This document shows positions 45,001 through 56,144 of a stretch of 64,000 bases of DNA, in pieces; position 1 is the stretch's first letter; each line of letters starts with the position of its first letter. The notes beneath the pieces are model-generated. The model saw nothing but the letters and a program-made list of their open reading frames with translations, had not been told where the DNA came from and did not search any database. The position numbers were made by a program, and so were the translations under genes. Origin of the DNA: Mariannaea sp. PMI_226. Lineage: Eukaryota; Ascomycota; Sordariomycetes; Hypocreales; Nectriaceae. The DNA lies in NCBI GenBank assembly GCA_024336345.1, contig JANFOG010000013.1:62001-126000 (forward strand). Reading direction: 5' to 3'.

Positions 45001-48000
45001 ACCTTACGTACTCAATATCCAACTTGCAGCATGCACAATGCGTGTTCCCCTCCAAGACGAATATTCGATCCTGTCGTTGGCCTGTCTTAGGCCAGTTTAT
45101 GAGAGCGAGTCCAGTAGACTTACACCCGTCTCGCCCTCACGGAATCCCCAACCCTTCCCCGTCAAAACACCGCAATCATACGCTTATTGATATGTGGCTT
45201 GGGATTGAATCACTTATTGGACAAACCACTGACAATAGTCTACCCCGACCCTCATATCTAGAAGTTCAGATGGCAAGCAAGTCCTCGTTGGTGTGTTCGC
45301 TTTTGGGGCTCAACCTACCATCACAAAGCATGGTCTTGGAACCTTAGGAACTCTTACTCCGGCACTTCATAGAGGCCACCCCAGCTTCAATCATACCCAT
45401 TCCATTCGATCTCCTACTGCACCATCTTGAAAACGCCGACCCAAGTTGAGAAAGTAATGCCTGGTCTAACCCCAACGCGCCCTGCTGATCTCCGCGTCAT
45501 GTCATGCGTCAAAATCGACCTGCTACCTGTCTGGCCAGGGATTACCTCGTCTCCGCAACTGTTGGCCAGCATGGTGAATAATTCCATTCCCCGCAATCGA
45601 GAAAAGAGACAATAACACAAAATCGACAAAAAGGCGGCACATCATCGTCCTTTAATTGGGGACCTGACGGTGTATGTCTTCCCATACACAGGCGCGTGCA
45701 CTCTTCTAATTTGATACAATGTTTCCATCGAATCGTCATCAAGTAAAAATCTAATTGCTCCTAGCGCGCCTTGTGATGCTTACATTCTAGGTTTTGCGAC
45801 TAGCAACATCCGTTCCATTTTATTCTGTGCGCGTGTATTAGGTGTGACCACGATGCATTCTTCCCTGCTGGGCTTCTTGCATCGTGATGCTCGCCACCAC
45901 CTCCCGTCCCCTGGGAATCAAAGATGTTGGAGCGAATCTGGTGTGGAGACAGAAGTCAAGGATATTGCTGGCTGCTCAGCCGTCTTGGCTCCGCCGCTAC
46001 GAGACGGTAGCCCGGCCGATCGTTGAGCACTAACAATGCCCTTGCCAACTCCCTGGCTCTGGGTTTCGATCAGCTCAGAGTGGAGCGAGCCACACACACT
46101 TGAAAGGATGAAGCACTCTCAAGAATGCTGAATGCTGCCAGCACGCGAAGCCGGCGCTTAGAACATCCCAGCGCCTGCGATGCACCATCCCGCCAATTAT
46201 CTCCGATGCTTGGGAGGTGTGGTAACATTTTCATCCCCCCCTTCCTTCCACTTCCCCCAATTCAGGTTTGTGTAGCTGGGTGAGATGATATTATGGTAGT
46301 TGGGAAGACAGTTTCGAGATGGTAGCTATAGTGTGGTCTTATGGCTGACATGATGCAATAGTTTTTTTTACTGTGTAATATTCACACATATAATGCAGCA
46401 GGCACAATTGCTCTAAGCTATTATGATCCAGAAGCTCTACCTTGGCATCGCAGGGGCCCATATTTCTCACGCTCAACATCGGGCTCTGAATAGCACAATT
46501 ATACCACCGCAGGTGGTTATGAACACACTTGAGTTCTCAATGCCATTACGTAGTAAAAGCTGAGACCCCCTGTCAGCTTCTGAGGGGCCGCTGATCAGAG
46601 TCTTGAGACAAAAGGCCATGTTTCTCGTCAACTGATACAAGGCATGTTGCAGAGAGAGATAATAACCATGAATAGCCGCGCTGAAGCGAACAATGGGTCT
46701 CTGGCAACTCGCTATGGCCACATCGAACAATAATTACCAACAGAATCATCGTTCATCACCAACCCTTGCCATTGGCTTTGCTTTTTCCTTTTTCCTTTTT
46801 TTCTCTTTTTGTCTAAAAAATGTGGCCCAACAATAAGAGTGTACCATAGCGGCGCCGGGACTGCTTCTCAGTTCCTTCACTTCTCGAAAGATCCTAAGAG
46901 TGGAGTTGCTGCGGAGGACCATGTGCGTTCTGATGGCACTGTCGTTTTCTGCTTCCTTTGATTCATGTCAATCCTCATTCAGATTTTACAGACTACAAGC
47001 CAGTACGTATTCAAAGGGCCCCCATGCAAATGTTGTCGCTTGATTCAAACTGGCAGTGGAACGATAGTCCCATAACATGACAAAGAGCTGAGGGCGGGCA
47101 GGAGGTGACACTGTACGAAAAATGGCACTGTTATCTTTCCAACACACGGCACTCAACGGTTAGCATACTGCATCTCGCCATCTAGAGTGATTACGAGGGG
47201 ACCAGCGCTTCTTGCCAAAGATCACATACATAGTAGGGTCAATGCAGATGCTTGACTCGGTGTAAACGGCAATCAACTCTGAGCTGAGGTGATAATTCTA
47301 ATCCCTCACAAGATGCAAATGCGGGTACACCCTGATCGGAAGGGAGATAGAAATCAACATATCTGGGCTAGAGCCAGTGTTCAAAAGTCCATGTTTGAAC
47401 ACGGGCTCCGAGTCATTGGGCTCCGCTACACCGACCAGCACTTGTCGATGTCTAGCAGAGCATTTGTTGCCCGTTGTATTGTACAAACGCGCTGGGACCC
47501 TCTCCCCCTCATCTACCGACAAATGAGTCCCATGGACTATTGTTAGTGCCTAATGTACTATGGCAAGTAAGGGCTCTGCGACCCAAGAATGTGCGGTATC
47601 AATTGTGATTGCTGCCATGGCCCTAACATCCCTATAACCACCTCAACAGGAACCAGGCTGCTGATATGGTGACGGCAGATAATAGCCACTCACGGCCAGA
47701 ACCCGAAACACCATCCGTTCCCTCCTTCGTTTGTCTTATTGGGATCAAGCGATCTCGGGCGGACAAATATGAGGGGGCCTCAGTCCAGAACAAACATTTG
47801 AGATTTGCGCCCAGCACCAAACACTGTGCTCAACAGGGTGTAAAATGTGAACTGGGTCTCGGTGGCCAGATACTAAGTAAGTTACTGTGCTGTATTGCCC
47901 TTGGTTTCTTTATTTGATAATGGGCCCGCCACTACAAAAGAGACGATGAGCCTCATTCTCCAGGGGGGGGCCAACGACTAAGCACCAAGCAGGCAAAACA

Positions 48001-48083
48001 GGCGGGACAGGCGTACTAGTAGAGCACCCGCAAGCAAGATACCTAGACGCCGCAATCATGTTACGTACTCGTTACCACGCATA

Positions 48084-48123
48084 TATGGTATGGTATGGTA
48101 TGGTATGGTACGGTATGGTATGG
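48084..48123. repeat. TATGG pentanucleotide repeat, eight units
   Basis: Seven TATGG units and one TACGG run without interruption. Two further related TATGCAC pieces follow at once. It is a simple microsatellite. Confidence 0.9.
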
Positions 48124-48633
48124 TATGCACGGTATGCACAACGGACAACGGACAACGGGCATTGCGACCCCTGGCATCACGACCCCCTGGCATCAGCTGG
48201 GTTGGTTCCTGGGTCTGTCGTTCGTACTTCGTACCTCGTACTTACATTCGAACTTACAGCAAGGCAGCTAAATGTGGAAACCGAGGAAGAGGAATTAGCC
48301 CTGTGGCGTTGGTTCTGGAAGCCTACCCGTTTAGGCAGGCAATGCAACATTGCGAACCAATCGCGTTCCACACAGCCAGACCAATCTTTCCATATCGGCA
48401 TCGCCGTGACTCCATCGTCTCATCAGGAACGAAACAATATGGCGAGAGCCGGAAAGGAAAAAGGGACGAAAAAAAAAAAAAAAACTCGAACAAAAAAGTC
48501 GAGATGCCTCGGCCTCAATCATCCCATCCCACAGCATGATACCAATATTGGCCACCCCCCCTCCCCCTTTCCCTCTTTCTTCCGAAATGTACCAACCAGA
48601 CATGTCTCTTGGGAATACGGCCGAGAATTCTTC

Positions 48634-48666
48634 TTTTTTTTTTTTTTTTTTAGCCCTCTTCTTGCT

Positions 48667-48697
<31 letters not shown>

Positions 48698-48698
48698 C
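48634..48698. repeat. T18 and C23 homopolymers
   Basis: Eighteen T at 48634-48651 and twenty-three C at 48676-48698 are separated by 24 bases. They form one of several T-run/G-or-C-run pairs in the window. Confidence 0.85.
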
Positions 48699-50386
48699 GC
48701 CCTTCTCTCTTCCAAGTGCCACATTTACGGGGAGGCCCTTTGATTCGGTCCATATTAGCCCACATCGCGACGGGCCGCGCTTCCAAAGAAGCAGGAGAGA
48801 ATGGAAAATGTCAGAGAAGACGCTCTGCTAGCCCGCCCATGGTCCGGTTGGAGGCGGAATACAACGGGCAAACAGGCCCTTCGCGTTCGGTGCCTCCTCT
48901 ATTACATATCGTATGTACGCTATGTCCACTCAGGTGTTTCCACCCCATGAGAAAAACATGACCAACTTCGCATGTTGCCTGCTGTACATGGTATGTAGCC
49001 GCCGCCCAGCTATGGGAAGCACACTGGGCACACTGGGTCGAACGCTCCACTAGATGATACCAGTCCTCCCTAGATACAATACATGGTAACTAGTACCGCT
49101 GCATACAGCTGAGGCAAAGCCGCTCTTGTGGCACTGCCATGTATTCCACTCCCTTGTTAGACCAGTGAGGCTCGGCGTGATAGAGTAGATGGGCAGCGAA
49201 GGAAAGGGGGGGTGGTATTACATGGACGAATCGTGACATACGTAAACCGATGGCACCAATCACCATCTCACACCCACCAGACAAAGAACCATCGAGGAAG
49301 AATAACCACAAATTTCTGTGTGTCTGCATCCCCATCAGAGCCAGCGATATCCAGTCATCATGGCCATGACACTCAAATCACGAGCGGCATCATGGCACCC
49401 ACATGCATTGGTTGATTGGGTGCAGGCACATGCTTCGCTTCCCTCCAATCAAGGAAACGTGGAACAACAGCAGCGGGCATCGTGCTTATTGAAATTTGTT
49501 TTCACTAGTCCATCCGGATGGCAAAACTTGATTCGGGGTGGTACTAATGTAAGTGACAAGATACAAGATAGCTACGCAAAATATTGTCTTCACTTCATGA
49601 ATTGAGGTGGCAAGTTGAGCCTAAGCGGCCCCAGTTCTGCCCCTTCAACCCCTCTCCTTCGTTCGCTTCTTCTCTCTTGTGGCAAAAGTCCATCCATCTC
49701 CCCTACTACGTATGGGGTAAAATGTTGAATTTTTTTTTCTTTCTCTTTTTTCCTTCTTCCTTCTTAGACATATTTTTTTTTGTTGCGTCCCTTGTCTTGC
49801 CGGCTCTTTATCGACTGGAAGGGATTTGCTTGCGAGACACCTCCCGTGATTCTCATTTATGTGACACACACACACGCATATATGCAAACACGTAGTCTAG
49901 ACCATATCCCTGTGAAACAATTCACTGATTGAGGTTGCCAGCAAAGTTCGAGACTAATTCCGGAATCCGTCTCGAAAGTTCAGCATCCTTTCAATTGGCT
50001 ACTTTGGTTTCTCTTGACGCCGAAAGACATCTCGTTTGTGTCAGGTTTTGCCGATCCAATGGCTGCGGAAGAAACCCCAGACATTATACATACAAGATGT
50101 CCCGTATCCAAGCACGTCCATAGGTGCCTGAGTTATAGCCAAATCCCATCCCACTCATGGAATCCAAGATGTACTACCTACTACCCCCTACCCCCTTGGT
50201 CGATGCACTGTAGTCCTGTAAACAAGCACAAACCGCCTCTGCTCCTCTTCCTCTGGCCTCTCGCAACCAGCCCCTCTCTTCCTCACCACCAAGACCTACA
50301 CCTAGACCGGTTTGAATAGACTCTTCGCTTTTCGATGAGTTCCAGCCAACACTTGTTGTCTCAGAGTGAACCAGAAGACGCGGCCC

Positions 50387-50418
50387 ACTCACTCACTCGC
50401 TCACTCGCTCGCTCACTC
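50387..50418. repeat. ACTC/GCTC tetranucleotide repeat
   Basis: Eight tetranucleotide units alternate between ACTC and GCTC. It is a simple repeat with no gene attached. Confidence 0.8.
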
Positions 50419-50655
50419 TTCCTCCTCCAGCGGAAAGAAGGTGGGGAGGCCAAGTCACCAGAAGCAAGCGCTTGTGTTATGAATCCCAACGGTATCGAAG
50501 AAGACCTCTCTCATCCTGTTTTTCTTCCATTTCTTCCCTCCCATCACATCATCCACATTGTCCCTGGTTTCTCCCATTTCTCCACCCCGTGGGACAGGTG
50601 TGAGGGAGCACCACTTGCACCCTTGCTTTTCAGAATGATCCCCAACACAAGTAAC

Positions 50656-50682
50656 TGTGTGTGTGTGTGTGTGTGTGTGTGT
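50656..50682. repeat. (TG)13 microsatellite
   Basis: An uninterrupted TG dinucleotide run of about 13 units, potentially Z-DNA forming. Confidence 0.9.
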
Positions 50683-51013
50683 TTACGTAGGATTTCGATA
50701 CGTACATTGACATGCCCCCTCCTCCTAAAAGCTTGTAAATCCGTAGTCCTTTTTCATAAGTACCTGGGGCTATTTTGTTCTGCGGTATGCACGTATTGCG
50801 TAAGAATCACCATCAATGTTCCGCATTGTTGATCCATCCTTGTGCAAACCTGCAGGATTTCCAGTCGCCTGCCTTGATAGTCATAGGCTACTACACAACA
50901 GTACTTTGGCTGCTGTCCTTGTTTGTCCTTTTATCCAATCCCATCCCAGCCGGTAGTGTAAGTAAATTGGTCCACGGTAAGACAAACAGCAATACTCAAG
51001 TCCAGGCGGTGTA

Positions 51014-51036
51014 GGGGGGGGGGGGGGGGGGGGGGG
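51014..51036. repeat. G23 homopolymer
   Basis: Twenty-three consecutive G lie about 600 bases beyond the ULP1 stop codon. On the minus strand, the ULP1 sense direction, this is a C-run. Together with the G24 tract behind the lipase gene it suggests such tracts collect downstream of genes. Confidence 0.9.
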
Positions 51037-51631
51037 AAACGAATTGCAAGCTGGTATCTAGTTGCCTCCTCTATTGTTCCGACTAAGGAAGCTATCAAAC
51101 TGGTTTTGACCCAACTTGTCAGTAACATCGACAACATAAAATTGATAGAGAAACGAGTTGTGATTAAAAAAAAATGTGATTTTCATATCATCGCTACCGC
51201 TATGTTACTTGTCCGGTGCTCATCTTAGCCCTTTAGGCTGTTCAATCGTCGTTGAATGGTGTTATCCACATAGTGGAATAATGCAATAATAAACTTCATA
51301 CAATGAATCCAGTCACACATGGTCCTTCATCCCCTATTTAGCCCCTTCTCAGTCCTTCGCAGTTCTATGCATCCTCAAAAGCTGTTTGACTGGGTCTGTG
51401 ATGCCCGCATCCCTGTTCAAGCCCCCTCCGAAGAAAAACGCCGGCTCATTCAAAATATGGTAACACCTCCTGTTTGTGATCCTGGGTATCATATCCAGAA
51501 ACGCATTTCTTGTTCAAAATACATCCATTATCCATATGGTCAACCTCTTCCAAACGCCACAAGAGAAGAAAATGAAACGCAGCAGGTTTGAATAGCATGC
51601 AAAACGAATAAACCAATATGCCTTCGAGAAA

Positions 51632-54600
51632 TCAAAAGAGTCGGAGGTCAAAGTCACCCTTGAAACCACCGTTGAGCAGCATGCATGCAAGCCGGATTCG
51701 TTGTCTGGGCATGTCTTGTGCCGTATAACAATCCATGGGGCTGAGGCCAAGGGCTAAGCACATGCCGTTGGTAATGGTGTGTACACCACAATCGTACCCG
51801 TTTGTCTGCATGGGAGCTTGGTGACGCTTAACCTCCCACTCATCTTGAACGAATTTCTCTTCCAGGACATCTTTGATCCATGCCAGCGCCAAGTTTATGT
51901 ATGCCCTATTACCTTGAGGATTGAGCGAGTCCATGTGCGCCACAGTGCGTTTCGAAGGACGAATGACTAGCAGGGTCCAATGAGAGTGCTCGCAAATGGG
52001 CATCAGAATGGTGTCAACATCAAGGAAGTTCCTCTTTTCGACTCCGTATCGGCGGAGAGTGCGCTGGGTTCGTGTGACACCCTGATCCTGGAGTCGCTTG
52101 AAAAAGAAGGACGACATCGCCAGGCATTTTCTAGTGAATTTTTTGACATCCTTAATGCCAGCGGCCGCATTGACGGCTTGGTCCAGCCAGTTGAGCGACC
52201 CGTTGACGATCTCGTCGTTGAGCCACTCTGTGGGTGGAACCACCTTGGCGAAGTCGTGACGACGTAGGTCAACGCCCTCAGCGGTGGTGGCTAAGGTAGT
52301 AGAACTTGCAGCGCGGAGGGTTTCTAAAGCACGATTCTGCCATCCAGTAGAAACAGGTAGGACAAATCGTCGGGTGGGAAGTCGTAGCCCACCAGAGGCA
52401 GCAAGTCGTTGCTCTAGCTCGCGTTTCGCTTTCTCTTCCGCAGCAAGCCTCTCAGCCTCCGCCTTTTTTCGAGCCTCTTCGGCAGCCTTAAGAGCTGCCT
52501 GTTCTTTTTGAGACCGAATTCCAGCCTGAGAATCATCGCTAATGAGTAGGGGTTTGGGCGAGGGCTGAGCAAAGACTTCTGCAATGCGGGCGTCATAGTC
52601 AGGAGGGATGTTTTCCTTATCGGTACTTTTTTGCCTCCGTTCGCGATGTCTCGAGGCTAATAGAGCCAGGACCCCTATATCTTCACGTTCGTTGTCCTCA
52701 GGCTCAACAGTAACCTTGATATCGCTCTCCAGCGCAGAGTTTAAGGGTGAGAATTTCTTTGGAACATCGAGTCCTAAATGTGTCCTGGGTCGGGGACTCA
52801 AGACGGAGTCGGTGAATCGCACCTTCTTGGCCGGCTTAGGGGTATTGTGCAGGTGGGTCAGTCGCTTGGGATGCTTCGCTCGGCGTTTACTCTTCAAAAT
52901 AGATCTCAGCTTGCTGGTCTCATCCAACGTAAGTGTATCTTTCAATGTCAAGTCGGCAAGATAGTTTGATTCGATAAGCTTGTGCGTTGTACCCTCTTGG
53001 TAAAAGTTGCGGCGAAATTGCGCAGGGTCCGTCTCCTCAATTCTCCTCTGTCGCAAGTGGGCTTCTTCCCAGTCTCGGTTTGTGCTCTGGGGCTTCGAAG
53101 TGGCCGGGGGTATCCATTCAGTAGCCGGGGGTTTAGTTTCTGGTTGAGATGACTTGATAGAGGCAGGTTCGATCACTATTTCTTGCTGAAGGAGTGGGAC
53201 TGATTCCGGGTCATCGGAGTCTGGAAAGGTACCAGGAAGAATAAGTTGCGTCTCTAGGTCAGTACGTTGAGGAAGACCAAATGTTTCCTGTAGCAGCTTG
53301 CGAAAATCCGATGAGAGGACGTAACTAGGCGCGGGAAGCTTGTTGAGAATAGCCTCCAGATCGAGGACGATTTGGTCAAAGAAAGGTTCTGAAATCAAGC
53401 TATGCTTGGAATCGGCAAGCTTCAGGATGTCATTGCAAATGGTTGGAAGAGCTGGTGCGGAGAGGAAAGCCTTGATCTTGCCCAAGAGCTCAATATTCTC
53501 AGGGCTGAGGTCATAGTCCATAGTAGATGGCACCAGTGCATGGTCCTTGGAGATCTTGACGATGACGCCAATTTCATAAATCTGGTCGAGGGCCGAGAAG
53601 GCACGTCGGAATTGAAGCTGGAATAGTTCGTATAGCTCATGTTCACCCCGGACCAGGCTGACGCGATCGAGGTCGTTGTCAGCGAGGGCGTGACTGATTG
53701 GTGCGAGAATCTTGTCGATTTGCTTTGTAGAAGAATGCTCCGCAATAGTCCCCCAAACATGGCCGATACCCTGAGAAAAGGCTTTATAGTCGTCAATTAG
53801 TTTGTTAAGGGCGCTGTGGTCAATCCAGCGAATATCTGAGAGATCTTCATCATGGCTCAGTTTGACACGTTTGTTAGAGACGACTTGGTTTCGGTCAATG
53901 TAAGTGCGGCACTCGGCAACACCGTACGACTTGCGATGAACTAAATCAGACATTAGACCATGCATCACCACCAGCTAAACCTTGGTCGGAAACACTGACA
54001 GAGTTGCTCGAGCTTCCCGGCGAAGCCAGAGAATGCGGAAGGTAGATTTAGAATCATCCTGGAGAAGAATGTGAAGATCGCTGTCCAACGCATAGAGTTC
54101 TGGATCTGTTCAACGAAAGATGGGTTAGCCTGAATATGACTACAGTGAAGAATATCCTCACTTGAGAGTTCTCGTCGGAAATTCCAGATGGAATAATCTC
54201 GCCCTCTCGGGTGATAACAACAGGCGGGTTAGTGGTCTCAATGTCGTTGATAGAGGCAACGAGTTCAAATTCCGTAGTTTGGGCAAAACGCTTGCGTGTG
54301 GGATGGCCATTGATGACGACAGTTTCCAGCTGGGCTGTTGAAGATATGGCAGAGTCTTCTGGTGAAGTTTTATGCTTTGAATGTCGTCTTCGGCAAGGCC
54401 ACGTCCGAGCTTTATCTTTATCCTCCAGGCGCAATTCTTTAGAGCGGCGGGTATTAGGAAAGGAAGCGGCGGAACACTCGAAAGATTGTGCGGGAGCAGA
54501 AACGTATGCGTAGGGCTCCTGAAGGTCAGGTGCTGAAGGAGCTTCCGGAGAGATTTGCTGGCGAAATCGTTGAAGCTTTGGGATCAGTCTTGGTCGAGGA

Positions 54601-54695
54601 TAGAGTGGTGCGAGCGGTAGCGTTTCAGGTCTGAAGAAACCTTGAAAGTTAGCGGAGGCATGAAGGCCACGACGAGCGAGAGGTGAAAAAGACAT
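51632..54695 (-). CDS. ULP1: SUMO protease Ulp1 (C48 cysteine peptidase)
   Basis: The enzyme matures SUMO precursor and removes SUMO from substrates; yeast Ulp1 is tethered at nuclear pores. Three exons encode 982 residues: 54695-54162, 54105-54000 and 53940-51632, with introns of 56 and 59 nt. The catalytic domain is C-terminal, with the triad His about 867 (SHWTL), Asp about 884 (HMDSL) and Cys about 931 (NGYDCGVH). The oxyanion Gln is about 925 (MQTNGYDC). Substrate-binding WLNDEIVN is also present. An Ala/Lys/Glu-rich helical stretch at about 680-730 (EEARKKAEAERLAAEEKAK) looks like a coiled coil. The N-terminal ~600 residues are poorly conserved and likely regulatory. The exon 2 frame was chosen because only it keeps phase into exon 3. 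It is longer than yeast Ulp1 (621). Confidence 0.92.
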
Positions 54696-56144
54696 CGCTG
54701 CGGTTAGAAGGCGCGAGGTAACTGTTCATGTGACTGAGTTGACAAAAGAGATGGGTTGGAATATCGAGAAGGGGCAGCCTAGTTCAAAAAGCAGCTGCTC
54801 TCAATGAAGAAGAGTTGGAGAGTAGCAGCACGCTCCTACAACTTGCAGGGACGCCTAAAATAACCCACGAGGCCTTGCCTCGTAGTTGTTTTGATGCGCA
54901 AAGACCGAGAACAGCACAAAGCTAGCGAACATTCGATGGCATAAAAGAGGGAACAGAACAAGGAAACAATGTAGTAAAGCCGCACTGATGTGGACTAGAA
55001 GGGGTCTTACAAAGACAATGGCGAAGAAAGGTAGCGAGCAACAATGGTCGATAGAAGTTCGAGAGCAAGAGCGAGTGAGCTTTGCGGATTGCGAATGTTT
55101 CCAAATGTTGGTGGAAAGAGAGAGAGAGGGAGAGAGGAGGGGCGATGCGCGACCGCGATTTTGAAGACAGCTCAATCGCTCCCGTTATCCGCCTTCGCGC
55201 ACCAACCATAAACAAAAGATGGGACGTAATTTTGTTTATTTCATTCGACTGGTCGTTCGGAGAGCTGAAGAGGGCATCATTGCGGGCGAGGCATCAGTAG
55301 CTAAGGACGCTGGCATCACTGTTGCGCGCGCTTTGCGAAAGGCGAAGCAATCACTAAAGCTTCAGTGGGTGCATTTATTACGGAGGAAGGTTTTCTACCA
55401 ATGATGCCCAAAAGAAAAAAGCAGCTTGGGTGGGGCGAGTGAGGCTCCAGTGGCGGCCTTCTATTGGCTGAAATACCCTGGGGATGTGTAACGACTACCG
55501 CCTGGCTGTTTGATTTAATGATTGGCCGCGCCTGAAGATGCTAGTACCAGCATCAATTGAACCAAGGTGGTGCGTGCCTCATTGTGTGTAAGGTGCCGAG
55601 GCAAACGAGGTAGAGATGTTCCATCCTGTCACTCCAAGTGAGCCGCTTCAGCTCCCTGCCCAACCTGTCCAGATTGTTAACAGCAGGTAACAAATTAATT
55701 GTAAAGACATCTGCAGGTAAAGGACACACATTTGTACGTACCTACGTATAAGTGCCTTAAGGTAATAGCGCAAATACACGAATTGCTAGGCACAACACGT
55801 CCTAAGCATCACTCATGGTACTTCATCCTCCCTCAAGTCTCAAAATTGCCCTGACAACTTTCAGATCAGGTGTGTCATTCATTGCTCACCGTCAACTGCA
55901 CCATATGTATTTTTTCTTTTTATTTTTATTTCTTTGTCTTTCTTTTGGATTCCATTGATATTCCCCCGCCTATCCGAACTTCAACAAATACGATCACACA
56001 GGATACGCTAGAGTCTTGAACAAAAGATTGTATCGAGAAGTTACGCCTCTTTCTACTAACAAATCGCATATACCAGATACGCTTCAAAATGGCCAGATAG
56101 ATGCATCAAACACCCACATACTGTATCCTCAATCATCTACTATC
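54696..56144. other. intergenic stretch between the FAD monooxygenase and ULP1
   Basis: This 1.4 kb holds the ULP1 promoter on its left side and the 3' region of the FAD monooxygenase gene on its right. A GA-rich tract lies at 55112-55140. GTACGTACCTACGTA near 55734-55748 and CCTTAAGG at 55756-55763 are again GTAC-type or palindromic motifs. No gene was recognised. Confidence 0.45.

Larger units (their letters stand above)
42081..51631. other. 9.5 kb stretch without a recognisable gene
   Basis: I scanned both strands and found no exon chain or domain I could name. Open frames up to 257 codons (48058-48831) run through simple repeats and homopolymers and overlap equally long antisense frames. 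The first kilobase is presumably the RGS promoter. The stretch contains a CTGC-type imperfect repeat (44450-44496), CACACC repeats (44646-44670), TATGG repeats (48084-48123), a T18 and C23 pair, a CTCA/CTCG tract, a (TG)13 microsatellite and a G23 run. Long noncoding RNAs, fast-evolving small genes or a decayed locus could all hide here. Confidence 0.45.

Noticed and set aside
48058..48831. 257-codon open frame on the plus strand
   Set aside because: It runs through TATGG repeats, an A-run, a T18 run and a C23 run, and is mirrored by antisense frames. It has no domain and repeat-driven composition.
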